Of a stretch of 64,000 nt of DNA, positions 54,657 through 64,000 are shown piece by piece. The stretch covers positions 19,494,617 to 19,558,616 of the forward strand of contig NC_079976.1 of NCBI RefSeq assembly GCF_029852145.1. Reading direction: 5' to 3'. The first letter of the stretch is position 1. The number at the start of each line of letters is the position of its first letter. This DNA comes from Microplitis mediator. Its lineage: Eukaryota > Arthropoda > Insecta > Hymenoptera > Braconidae. The position numbers and the translations under genes were made by a program. The notes beneath the pieces are model-generated. The model did not search any database and was not told where the DNA came from. It was given only the letters and a program-made list of their open reading frames with translations.

Positions 54657-56672
54657 ATGGACAGCGCAATATATTTCTTAATCATGGGACAACTAATCAT
54701 CTCTGCGTTACCAGCGAATGGTTTTATTGCATATGACTGCGGAGCTCCAGCTATGAACATCACCACGCTGTCATTATTGAACATTAAAGATTGCGACATC
54801 CCAATATCACAACCAGCAAAAACTGACACGAAAATACAATTACTCCAACTAGTAGAAATGTCACATATACAGGTAATTCAATGCAAAATAATATTGAACC
54901 GAGCCATATATAACTGCGGGCACTGGAGCCACGTATCAACAGTAGCCAACGGACACATGGAATACGTACAGGAAATATCTCGAGAAGCCTGTAAAGGAAT
55001 CCTAGAAACTAAGACGTACCGAACTTACGAAACGACCATAAAAGACATCTTCTTAAATAGCACAACAACTCAACCAATAACTTTGGCTGGGAACGTGGAC
55101 CTTAAAGGAAACTGTGAGGCGGGTAAATTTGCCGATCATTACGGTTCATGGACAAATGTAGTAGTCCACGGACGAATCTCAATTACAATCCAAGACTACC
55201 TCGCGCCAGTAAACTTACAAAAGAACGAAGTATTGTTGAGGTCAGGAGTAAAATGCGCATACTCAACGGGTAGCTGCATGGACACAGAGGGCGGAAACAC
55301 TTACTGGAACCTACTAGAAACTGACCAGTGCAAATTTAATAGGTTCAAAGTACTCTACGAAGGACCTGCAGAGAAAATAAAAGACATCTCAATACCTAAA
55401 TTCGGTCAAGAAATATACTCGGTAACAGCAAATCAAATCACTTTTGCACTATCAGTGAAAGGTTTCATTCCGGTTTGCGGCTACAAGATAATAAAAACAG
55501 AACACCCCAAATTATTTATAGTAGACAGCGAGGACAAACACTTCTTTCTGCGTAGAACGACTCTGTCAACAGAAAACATGGATATATTTGCATACGTTAA
55601 CACGAAAATAGTTTATCTGGAACACCACCTCAGAAAAGAAATAACAGCTTTATATAATGACGTAATGCAGCAACAATGCGAACTAGAAAAACTGATATTA
55701 CATAATACCTTAGCACTAGCCTCTGTGAATCCAGCAGAATTCGCGTTCCATTTCATGAAACAACCAGGATACATCGCACACTTGGCGGGCGAAGTAATAC
55801 GACTAGCTAAGTGTGTACCAATAGAAGTAAAGAATAGGAAAACAACAGAATGTTTTCAAGAATTACCAGTAATTAGAGGAGAACAGGAATACTTCATGCT
55901 ACCTAAAACACATGTTTTAGTTAAAACCGGAAACCAGATTGACTGCAACTCACTGATACCCCCGCTTTACAATATAAACAACGCCTGGTACCAACTACTT
56001 CCCCAAATATCACCAGCAACGGCGCCAGAGGAAATAGCGACGAGAACAAAGATGTCCTGGAAGTATACCAGCCCAGCAAACTTAGCAACAGGAGGAATAT
56101 ACTCTGACGACGACTTGGACAGATTGAGAGAAAATATGATGTTTCCTATAGAAAAACCAGCAATTTTAAATACAATAGCTAGAGGAGCTATAGGGCAAGA
56201 AATAAATTCCCAAGGAATATCATTAAGCAAACTTATAGACACAAGTGAAATAATGGAGAAATTACAAAATACATGGGGAAAAGTATATAACTTTTTCAAC
56301 ATAATAGGATCATTCAGCACTACATTATTAGGAATCTGGATAACAGGCAAAGCATTCAAATTTATAATTGACACAGTAATGCACGCTTTGGCGCTGCACT
56401 CAGCTTTCGGTTGGAGTCTATGGTTGCTCGGTGCCATTTGGGACTCATTGACAAACTTCCTACTACATAGAAACTACGCACACAGCGCCAAAACTACGGA
56501 CGAGAAAACAGACCACACAGAATTACAAGTACTTATCGACAATGGAAAACAAGAAGAAAAACTAGAAAAAATAACACAGAAGGTTGACTTACCTACTATC
56601 GATGAAAATAAAAAGAACAAAATTGAACCTAACGACACACGGTCTATATCAGAAATAAAAATATTCCCATAA
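54657..56672 (+). CDS. env: Gypsy env-like glycoprotein, chuvirus-type
   Basis: 671 codons from ATG 54657. Hydrophobic signal peptide (residues 1-22), mature start near GFIAYDCGAPAMNITTLSLL, a Cys-rich ectodomain with N-glycosylation sites (NITT, NSTT), helical membrane-proximal region, hydrophobic membrane segment(s) about 545-600 (TTLLGIWITG, FGWSLWLLGAIWDSL) and a charged cytoplasmic tail of about 70 residues. The YDC...N-TT-SL...C start resembles glycoproteins of chuvirus/mononega-like viruses and their endogenous relatives in arthropods rather than the baculovirus F-type env of Drosophila errantiviruses; I see no furin-like RXXR site. The frame is intact. Such a protein could let particles leave and enter cells, but function is not shown here. 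Viral source is my inference from motif style. Confidence 0.8.
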   Translation: MDSAIYFLIMGQLIISALPANGFIAYDCGAPAMNITTLSLLNIKDCDIPISQPAKTDTKIQLLQLVEMSHIQVIQCKIILNRAIYNCGHWSHVSTVANGHMEYVQEISREACKGILETKTYRTYETTIKDIFLNSTTTQPITLAGNVDLKGNCEAGKFADHYGSWTNVVVHGRISITIQDYLAPVNLQKNEVLLRSGVKCAYSTGSCMDTEGGNTYWNLLETDQCKFNRFKVLYEGPAEKIKDISIPKFGQEIYSVTANQITFALSVKGFIPVCGYKIIKTEHPKLFIVDSEDKHFFLRRTTLSTENMDIFAYVNTKIVYLEHHLRKEITALYNDVMQQQCELEKLILHNTLALASVNPAEFAFHFMKQPGYIAHLAGEVIRLAKCVPIEVKNRKTTECFQELPVIRGEQEYFMLPKTHVLVKTGNQIDCNSLIPPLYNINNAWYQLLPQISPATAPEEIATRTKMSWKYTSPANLATGGIYSDDDLDRLRENMMFPIEKPAILNTIARGAIGQEINSQGISLSKLIDTSEIMEKLQNTWGKVYNFFNIIGSFSTTLLGIWITGKAFKFIIDTVMHALALHSAFGWSLWLLGAIWDSLTNFLLHRNYAHSAKTTDEKTDHTELQVLIDNGKQEEKLEKITQKVDLPTIDENKKNKIEPNDTRSISEIKIFP

Positions 56673-57239
56673 AATAAAATAACTAATAATAAGAAAAGGG
56701 TTGAATAATAAAAAAAAGTATATATAGTAAAATTTTTTTTAAAAAAAAAAAAAAAAAAAAAAGGAATTTCTTTTTATTTTTTTTAATTAAGTAGATACAT
56801 ATAATAATTACCTTACTTACTAACTAAACAATCAATGAATATTACATTAAAATTAACAATTACAAATATTTTTTTTTATAAAAAAAAAGAAATTAATTAC
56901 ATTTAAACTAAGAAAGTTTTTAACGTACAAAACTAAACTTTTAATGAAGATAAAAAAAAAAATAATAATAAATAAATAAATAAATGGATAATTAAAAATA
57001 AAAAAAAAAAATGATAATAGAAAATTTTTTTTTGCTAGTAAATTATAACGAAAAATATTAATAAAGAAAAGAATAATAAAAGAAAATATACTAGAACAAA
57101 AAAAAAATAGAAAAGAAATAATGATAATAATTAAAGGAAAATAAAAAAAAAGGAAAAAGAAAAAAAAATCTTAAATAACTTAATTAGAAATAATAATAAA
57201 AACATTTTTTTTTTCATCCGACGACTTCACGAGCCGCCA
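56673..57239. other. A-rich non-coding spacer in Gypsy 3' region
   Basis: Long A/T homopolymer-rich sequence with no open frame of note, between env and the antisense gene. Confidence 0.5.
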
Positions 57240-57245
57240 TTTATT
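57240..57245 (-). terminator. Poly(A) signal of the antisense gene
   Basis: AATAAA on the minus strand 65 bases after the TGA stop at 57310. Confidence 0.5.
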
Positions 57246-57309
57246 TAGTTTGAATACAAAATCTTATAAATGAAAAAAAACAATTTCTTTTTCTCCGGTT
57301 AAAATAAAT

Positions 57310-58082
57310 TTAGTCAGAAGCGTAGAAATACTCCAATGACGGGAGCTCACTCCACGCAGGATGAGCCCAATCAGCAGCTGGATGATCGCATCCCCAGCGG
57401 CCCTCGTGCATCCAGCGAATCCCGATGTAGTCGAAATCATCGGACTCGGTGATATCAGCCGGCCGCATCAGCCGCTGCTGGAACCACTCGTTCCGATCAG
57501 CTTTCCGCTGCATTCTCCTTCGCGCCATTGAATCAACGGAGACCATGCCCTTGATATCAACACGATACTCAGGCTAAAAAAAGAAAAAAAAACACAAACG
57601 TAAATAAAAAAAAAATAAAATTACAAATAAAATTACAAATAAAATTTCGATAGTAAAAATATAAATTAAACAATACAAAAAAAAAGGGGGGTAAAACTTA
57701 CATTTTTTACTAGGCAAATAAAATTAAATAAGTCGAACAATTTCTGAAAGGCGGACACCACCCTTTTAAAAGTCCGGCGGCTGACGGAAACACGCCGTCC
57801 GCACCGGGACGCCTGCCCGACCCACAGAAGGACCCGCAGGAGACAAATCCACATCCCGGTTAATGTTAACTATATAGAAAAAAAAAAGAAACAAATAAAT
57901 AAATACATTTGAATATTAATACTCAAGTAGAAGAAAAGAGAAGAAAAAAAAATATATATCAATCATAATTTTTTTTCTCTTCTCTCTCCTCCTAAAATTT
58001 AAAAAAAAAAAAAAAAAGGGAAAAGAAAAATAACACTTACCAAGGACTCCTGAAAATAGTAATTAACTTGGAGCTGCGGCAT
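57310..58082 (-). CDS. Antisense three-exon accessory gene within the Gypsy element, unknown function
   Basis: Exon 1: 58082-58041 (ATG, MPQLQVNYYFQESL, donor TTG|GTAAGTG). Exon 2: 57869-57702 (acceptor T-run CTATATAG; donor AAT|GTAAGT). Exon 3: 57573-57310 (acceptor TTTTTTTAG; TGA stop). All introns are phase 0, 171 and 128 bp, and the joined frame is 157 codons. Exon 2 encodes a hydrophobic stretch (MWICLLRVLLWVG) followed by an Arg-rich part (RCGRRVSVSRRTFKR); exon 3 is Trp/Asp-rich (GIRWMHEGRWGCDHPA, WAHPAWSELPSLEYFY). Exons are clearly more GC-rich than the A-rich surroundings. A TATAAAA box lies at 58162-58156 and an AATAAA at 57245-57240. I recognise no family. It could be a captured host or viral gene or a genuine antisense accessory gene of the element. 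Confidence 0.7.
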
Positions 58083-58155
58083 CGTAGAAACAGTTATTAG
58101 TTACTAGTTATAATAACCTTCTTGGAAATAGACGATCACACAATAAAACACTAAC

Positions 58156-58162
58156 TTTTATA
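58156..58162 (-). promoter_or_regulatory. TATA box of the antisense gene
   Basis: TATAAAA on the minus strand, 74 bases upstream of the ATG at 58082, leaving room for a start site about 30 bases downstream and a short 5' leader. The sequence upstream (58170-58330) is unusually C/G-rich for this element. Confidence 0.5.
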
Positions 58163-58330
58163 ACAAATCTCCCCGAACCACTCACTAAACCCCACTCGGA
58201 GACAATAGATCACACCCATTCTGAAATAGGCAAATGAAATATCGGAAAAAGGGCCTCAAACCGAAGAAAACCCCCGCTCCAAACCTAACTAACGCCCACG
58301 CGCACCCCTCCGGCGGCTGACACGAACGAA

Positions 58331-60290
58331 TTTATATGAATTTTTTTTACTATATAGAATTTTTCCAAAATTTTTTTTTTTATTTTTTTTTTAATAGCGA
58401 AAATATATAATAATAATAATAAAATTTATTTAAAACCGTAAGATGGACGGTGGAGGAAAAGGTCCTTCATGATATGATATAATTTGATTGGTTTTTTAAA
58501 TATAATAATTACATTTATCATTAAAATTGTTATTATTAATAAATAATAATAATAATGAAAATAATAATGATAATAAAATAGAGAATATGCTATTAATTGT
58601 TGGAACGTTCTAATGCTGCATAAGAAAAAAAATCGTAAAATTTTTTTTTTTCTTCCCCAACTTTTGTTCACTCATGGACAAACATTTGACATTTTATGTA
58701 TGTACGTATATCTTTGAGCTTTTTTTTTTAAAAAAAAAAAAAAAAAAATATATATTGTTTTTTTTTCAAAAGAAAAGCGAGGCAGAGGAAATGAATTTTA
58801 TCAGGAATATATAGAGACAAAAAATAATAAATTTTTTTTTATATAATAGAAATCAATTGAAAACATTAACGAATAAATATTCGAAATTACCATTTTTTTT
58901 AGAGTAATGGAAAATTAATACTTTTTTTTTCATTAAGAGAAACACTTATAGTATGACATATGAGAAAAGAAATTATGGAAAATTATATTGAAAAAAAAAA
59001 AGAGGAGAAATCTTGTTTTGAAAAAAAAAAAAAAAAAATAAATAAATAAATAAATAATAAATTTTCAACCTACAAATCTCGACATTTTTTTTTTATTTTA
59101 AGAATGTGCAACATTCTTTCAATACTAAAATTATAAAGAATAAATAATATAGATATATAACGAAAACAATATTAAATTTTAACATGCAGACCTTAATTAC
59201 CCATAATATAGAGAAAAAAAAAACAAATGTTATACATAATATTTCTCTCTCCCCTCTTTTTTTTTGTCATATAATAATAAAAAAAAAGTTAATAATAGTA
59301 TACATATAAAATTTTTTTTTCTAATAAATAAAATTTTTTTTTCTCTTCCTTTCTACAAACAATAAAAAGACAGACAAAAAAAATGGAATCGAAACAAATT
59401 CGAATAAATAAAAGCAATATATTTCAGTAACAATAAAAAAAAAAAAAAATCATAAAAATTAATTTTTTTTTTAAAAAGAAAAGAGAAACTTGTGACGTAT
59501 GAGTTCGTCACCCGAGATAATGAGAGGATTAAAATAAAACAAAAATAACTACAAAAGTGTTTGCTAACATTAAAAAAATGATCGGATTAAAGAAAACGAG
59601 ATTTTAATGTATGGTCATTAAAGAAAAAAAAAATCGTTAAAATCGATGTGGCAAAGATAAATAATTAAAACTAATTTCAAATATTTAATGATTTTTTTTT
59701 TTTTTAAATTTAATTCGAATATTTCATGTAAAACCTCAAATAATAGAAATACACAAAAATTTAATGATAGCGATAACTCTATTATTATAATCAATGTTTA
59801 CACACCTCACAAATGTAAGATTGTTCATAAACACAATCATGTTAATTTCAGTTTTTTTCATATAAAGGGATTCAAAAAGAAAAATATAGATAGATAGATA
59901 ACATATTTTATTCGACCACGAGATGTAAATCTCCATATAAAGATATTTACATTAGGTTCGATATGGAAAATTAAAAGTATAATAATAATACAAATTTTGT
60001 ATAAAAAAAAAAATATATAAATAAAAATTTGTTAAGTGATAAGAAAACAAATTATCCACATGCGATAGATCGATACCCTCAATATATCGAACCAAAATAA
60101 CAATCGAATATGATAAAAACGAAGTTTTATCAGATTGTGGCAACACTATTTTAAGTCTTTGGGCTACAGGTCGGTAAGTAGATTCCATAAAAACCGGAGA
60201 TGGGTAAAATAGAGAATTACTGCTGGGACGGTCAAAACCTTTTTTTCCGAGAGGAGATAAGGCCCAAAACAAGCGGGGCGCTTGTCCACC
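58331..60290. other. Low-complexity 3' region of the Gypsy element
   Basis: About 2 kb of A- and T-homopolymer-rich sequence with AATAAT microsatellites (58400-58570) and no supportable gene. Near the end (60160-60300) composition rises and leads into the polypurine tract. Confidence 0.5.
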
Positions 60291-60301
60291 GGGTGGGGAG
60301 G
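60289..60301 (+). promoter_or_regulatory. Polypurine tract of the Gypsy element
   Basis: GGGTGGGGAGG directly before the 3' LTR at 60302, the primer for plus-strand DNA synthesis. Confidence 0.8.
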
Positions 60302-61096
60302 TGTTACGTCCCAGCCTGCTCATCAGATGGCTCTGCCAATTTTTAAATCTTAAATAATAATAGACCGACCTGAGACCCGCCAAATCGATATATTTAAATA
60401 ATAGAATAATAAAATATTTTCTTTATAATAAATATTAATAAGTATGCACTTAAAAATAGTCAAATAGATAAGATATTTTTAATGCATTATAATATTTATT
60501 CATCATCAATTTCTCTAAAAGAATGTTAATGAATAAAAATAGATAAGAATAATTGTACGACAAATAATGACTGTTAAAAGAATATAAAAAGTGAAATTAG
60601 TTTTTCCACGAAAAAGCGAAAACATTGAAAAACATCGTCCGACTGCTGACGCAACAGCATCCGCGTCGAACGATGATAACGAACTCCCTCTTTTTGGGAA
60701 TAAGGCCCTCAAACCTTATCCCACTTTTCTCTAGGGTGTTGGCTCATGTAAAGATATAAAAAGCCGATGCCCAATCCATCACTCTCTCACATCAACCAGA
60801 AATATTAGTAGTGCGGTTTATAACACGCAAGTAAACTCCCGGTTTAATTTAATTATATTATTCTTTTGACACGAAGTTATTTGTCACATAATAATTGTAA
60901 ACTCAAGTGTATATTTATCCAAATTCTTCGACTATTCTATTTTATATGAATAAATCAAACATATTTATTCATTAAATCACGACCAAGTTATTTCGAGCTT
61001 TCGAGAACTACCCCGTATCCGAAGATCTACAGTCACGTCCAATTCAAATAATTCGCGCCGGCAACTCACAAGCCGACACGACTCCAGGACGTAACA
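60302..61096 (+). repeat. Gypsy 3' LTR
   Basis: 795 bp, matching the 5' LTR without visible difference, followed by the CCTA target duplicate at 61097-61100. Confidence 0.95.
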
Positions 61097-61100
61097 CCTA

Positions 61101-62340
61101 TTTGGTCATCGATACAATAAAATAAAAATAAAAATATTAAAATTTCTTAATTTCAATAATAAAAAATGTAAGTGACCATGAAAGTAAATAGCTATTCAGA
61201 AAACTTATGATAAGAAGATAATTGTGAAGGTGAATGAAACATTCACTAGGGTTTTAAAACATCGGTAGTTGATATAAAGTTTTGATTTACGAAAATTGAA
61301 TTAAAATCAATATAACTGAATAAACGTTCAACTAAATTTTACAATGAGTTCAAAAGACTCAATATGAAATATCACAATACTTCAAACCGTGTTCAAGCCT
61401 CACAACTGTCTTCCCGGATAGCGATCCTCTTATTTATATTTTTTTTTTTTGCATAAAATTCCGAATTCAAATTATAATAATTTTTTTTTTTTTTCAGGTC
61501 GATCCAGTGAAAACTAATACTTGATAAAAACGTCTACAAATTCTGAAAACAAAATGAACTAACTGCTTACGAAAAGTTTTAACAGAAAATTGAAATTTGA
61601 CCTTAAACATTATTAACAAAGATTAATATAAACAAATTGGAACGAACCAGATGATTAAAAAAAAAAACAAATCAGACAAGAATACCTGAATCCTGAAACA
61701 AACATAACTACTTGAAACAATAAATAAAAACTTAAAAAAACCATAACAAAACAATAAAACTTAACAATTTAACCAATAACGATAAGAATTAATTATTGAC
61801 AACTACTAGCAAACAAATTACATGAATATTTATTGAACCTAAAACACAAACAAAAAAAAACTTATACAAACCATAATTATACATAAAAACAATAAAAAAC
61901 CATACTTAAACAACATAGCTGATAAAAACTAGAATTAAGTATTCATAATATTAAATAAAAGTAAAAATAATTTGAATAAAATTTCTTAAATTAATAACAT
62001 GTTTAAATAAATTAAAATCTATTTTTTAAATTATCACAATTTTTTTATTAAGGTCAAATTACTTTATATTATTAATATATATTTTCAATAAATGAATCTA
62101 AATTTATATTTCTATTGTATAGATTACAAGTGAATTCTGTACATAATCTTCATAAATTTTAAATTTTATTACTAATAATCTGGTTTGTAATTTAAAATAT
62201 CAATAAAATCCATTATTCCACAAAAATTTTCCTTTACTTTTCCTATCTATACGTATCCATAATTTTTAAATACAATCACCATCTGAATTAATCATTTTAT
62301 TTATTGTATTGTTTTGTAAACAATAACCAATAGAATAACA
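61101..62340. other. AT-rich non-coding sequence before the Helitron gene
   Basis: Poly-T tract and acceptor-like TTTTTTCAG at about 61484-61498; otherwise A/T-rich without recognisable genes. It may contain the Helitron 5' region, but the TC terminus cannot be placed. Confidence 0.35.
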
Positions 62341-64000
62341 ATGGGTCGTAGGAAAATCGAACGTACACCAGCCGAAGAAGAAGAGATTAAAAAAGCACGT
62401 CGTGAAAAGCAAAGAGAACAACAACGTCAGCGCCGGTTGAAAAACAGTACGGTACGCAAGCAACCCGTACATAATATAGACACAGCTCAAAATATGGATA
62501 GCGTTATTAACTCCAATAGTTATATAGACAATAATATTAATATGCCTTCTACGTCAAATAATCCGTTACCATCAACATCAACCGCATCTCATAATTGCCA
62601 CTATGAACATGATTATTGTAGAACAGCAACATTAAGTCCGAATGTATCGCAGTATCGGTTTCCTGAACATAATTATTGTAGAATAATAGCTGATGAATCT
62701 ACTAATCGAGGGATATCTAGCACTGAACTCTCAGTTCAAAATTATTCTTCAAATCGATTAAATATCAATAACACCAACAATGAAAATATAATTGAAGAAA
62801 ACTACATAGGTGGAATGAATGTTAACTGTCATCATTGTAATGCAAAACATTTTGCTGCTGAAGTCGTGGCAAATAAAACTAATTCTTTTAATGACTGTTG
62901 TCGCCATGGTGAAGTAGTGTTAGAGCCTTTACCAGAATTTCCGACATTGCTGAAAGCCTTATTCGAAGGTACTCACGAAAAGTCAAAAAACTTTTTTGAT
63001 CGTATTCGTAATTTTAACAGTTCGTTTTCATTCGCTTCGTTTAATGCAAACTTGGTTGATTTATCTTCTCAAAGACGGGGTCCATATTGTTTCAAGATCC
63101 AAGGACAAGTATATTATCAAATCAATACTTCATTATATCCATCTTTAACTGAATCACCAAGCTATGGTCAGTTATTTATTGTCGATTCGACTGAAGCTGT
63201 AGAATATCGGTCCTAAAGAAATGTGGATTGTGACAGAGGCCTCTTACAAGCTATCGATATGACAATTCGTCAACATAACGTTTTCGCTAAATCCTACCAG
63301 ATGATGAAGGATGTACTAAAAGATCAATCAATAATTAATCCAAACGGAGACACTGTAGAACCTGAGTTGAATTTAATTTTTACATTGAAACCGGGTATGG
63401 ATGTTAGACGATATAATTATCAGAGAGTAAATGAAGTTGCCGCAGTTTTCTCTACGAATGCGGATGGTGAAATTCCTGAGTCTTATGTTACAATTCAAAA
63501 TAAAACATCAAAATCTTTTCAGTATTTAAGTACTATGGACCCTAACACTGAACCCTGGGTTTATCCTTTATTTCATCCTTATGGTAATCAAGGATGGCAT
63601 CAGTTTATACCATACGTGCACAAAACCAATCGAAGAGTAACGCGTGCCGATTATTATAAGTACAGATTAGCTATTCGAAATGACTTTAATGTTTTTTTAA
63701 TGGGACGACGTTTATCTCAACAATGGATAGTCGATAGCTATGTTAAGATAGAGAAAGATAGATTAAATTATTGTAAATTTAATCAAAAAAAATTACGGGC
63801 CGAATCGTATCAAGGCCTATTAGATCATTTACAATCACGAGTCAATAATAATAATTCAAATTCCAACATAGGTAAAATTGTTATTCTACCATCAAGCTTC
63901 TCTGGTTCATCACGTAATATGTTGCAGCATTATCAAGATGCTATGTCCATTGTGCGTAAATTTCGTAAGCCAGATTTGTTCGTGACTATGACATGCAATC
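62341..64000 (+). pseudogene. Helitron Rep/helicase, N-terminal part, runs off window
   Basis: ATG at 62341. A strongly basic/charged N-terminus (KKARREKQREQQRQRRL), an Asn/Ser-rich linker, then the Cys/His region typical of Helitron proteins (NVNCHHCNAKHFAAE, NDCCRHGEVVLEPLPEFP) and SLYPSLTESPSYGQLFIVD. A TAA stop at 63214-63216 interrupts, but the same frame continues uninterrupted to the end: HNVFAKSYQMMKDVL, YNYQRVNEVAAVF, YPLFHPYGNQGWH, ADYYKYRLAIRND and RKPDLFVTMTCN, i.e. the Helitron_like_N domain. The HUH nuclease and helicase motifs would lie beyond position 64000. With a single in-frame stop it is either a young pseudogene or a sequencing artefact. Confidence 0.88.

Larger units (their letters stand above)
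45549..61096 (+). mobile_element. Complete env-bearing Gypsy-type LTR retrotransposon, 15.5 kb
   Basis: 795-bp LTRs (45549-46343 and 60302-61096) start TGTTACGTCCCAGCC and end CCAGGACGTAACA, and read identical in the stretches compared. CCTA is duplicated at 45545-45548 and 61097-61100. A polypurine tract GGGTGGGGAGG lies immediately before the 3' LTR, and a candidate primer-binding site (TGGTGGCAGCGACGG at about 46362) follows the 5' LTR. It carries gag, pol and env in order on this strand, then a 3.6-kb 3' region holding a spliced gene on the opposite strand. All three large frames are open, so this is a young and possibly active element, much longer than usual Gypsy elements. Confidence 0.97.

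Noticed and set aside
58426..58671. 81-codon minus-strand frame
   Set aside because: Made of AAT/TAT microsatellite translated as Tyr/Ile runs; low complexity.
59952..60383. 143-codon minus-strand frame at the end of the Gypsy element
   Set aside because: Starts within the 3' LTR and ends in low-complexity AT sequence; no domain, no splice or promoter context.
45549..61096. Polydnavirus or proviral segment interpretation of the env-bearing unit
   Set aside because: The ends are LTRs with a 4-bp target duplication and the genes are gag-pol-env; this is an LTR retroelement.

Overview
This is an AT-rich, TE-dense window of a eukaryotic nuclear genome, almost certainly an insect. Evidence: spliceosomal introns (GTAAGT donors, polypyrimidine-AG acceptors), animal LTR and non-LTR retrotransposons, P-element and hAT transposases, a Helitron and many MITE-like elements. 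The mix (BEL/Pao, purine-rich LINE, R1-like LINE, P, Helitron) fits a hymenopteran such as a parasitoid wasp, but that is inference. I see no rRNA, no functional tRNA and no conserved housekeeping gene.

Layout. 1-5.4 kb: a decayed BEL/Pao copy (BEL-A, +) carrying a 68-bp palindromic array; its LTR-like tail holds a complete hAT element (2202-5279, 8-bp target duplication, nearly intact transposase on -). 5.4-7.0 kb: remnant of a Gypsy element on - (LTR with minisatellite, degraded integrase). 7.0-10.8 kb: R1-clade LINE (+), broken. 10.8-12.4 kb: third BEL/Pao fragment (BEL-C, -). 12.6-13.2 kb: fold-back and TIR elements. 14.4-17.6 kb: P-family transposase with THAP domain, decayed, with a MITE in an intron. 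17.6-28.6 kb: repeat country: LTR debris, minisatellites, a long-TIR transposon, nested MITEs, a tRNA-like SINE head, satellites.

28.8-42.3 kb: a multi-exon host-type gene (+), probably a tandem OB-fold protein. Its 12-kb first intron contains a 5'-truncated LINE (-, 28981-40864, 17-bp target duplication), which is itself split by a complete BEL/Pao element (BEL-B, -, 31143-39101, 1077-bp LTRs that look identical, 5-bp duplication). A MITE sits right at the second splice donor.

45.5-61.1 kb: the highlight, a structurally complete 15.5-kb Gypsy-type element (+) with 795-bp LTRs that read identical and a CCTA duplication. It encodes gag (two CCHC knuckles), a 2017-residue pol frame reached by -1 frameshifting (two in-frame GGGAAAC heptamers), and an envelope glycoprotein (671 aa) resembling those of chuvirus-like negative-strand viruses. 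Its pol carries about 800 residues of disordered sequence plus a macro-domain-like module between RNase H and integrase. In the long 3' region, on the opposite strand, I can build a three-exon gene (157 codons) with TATA box, consensus introns and poly(A) signal: an apparently undescribed antisense accessory gene. 62.3-64 kb: start of a Helitron Rep/helicase gene (one in-frame stop), running off the window.

Several reading-frame breaks fall in long A runs, so some 'pseudogenes' could be assembly errors. All start sites and exon models here are read from sequence alone.
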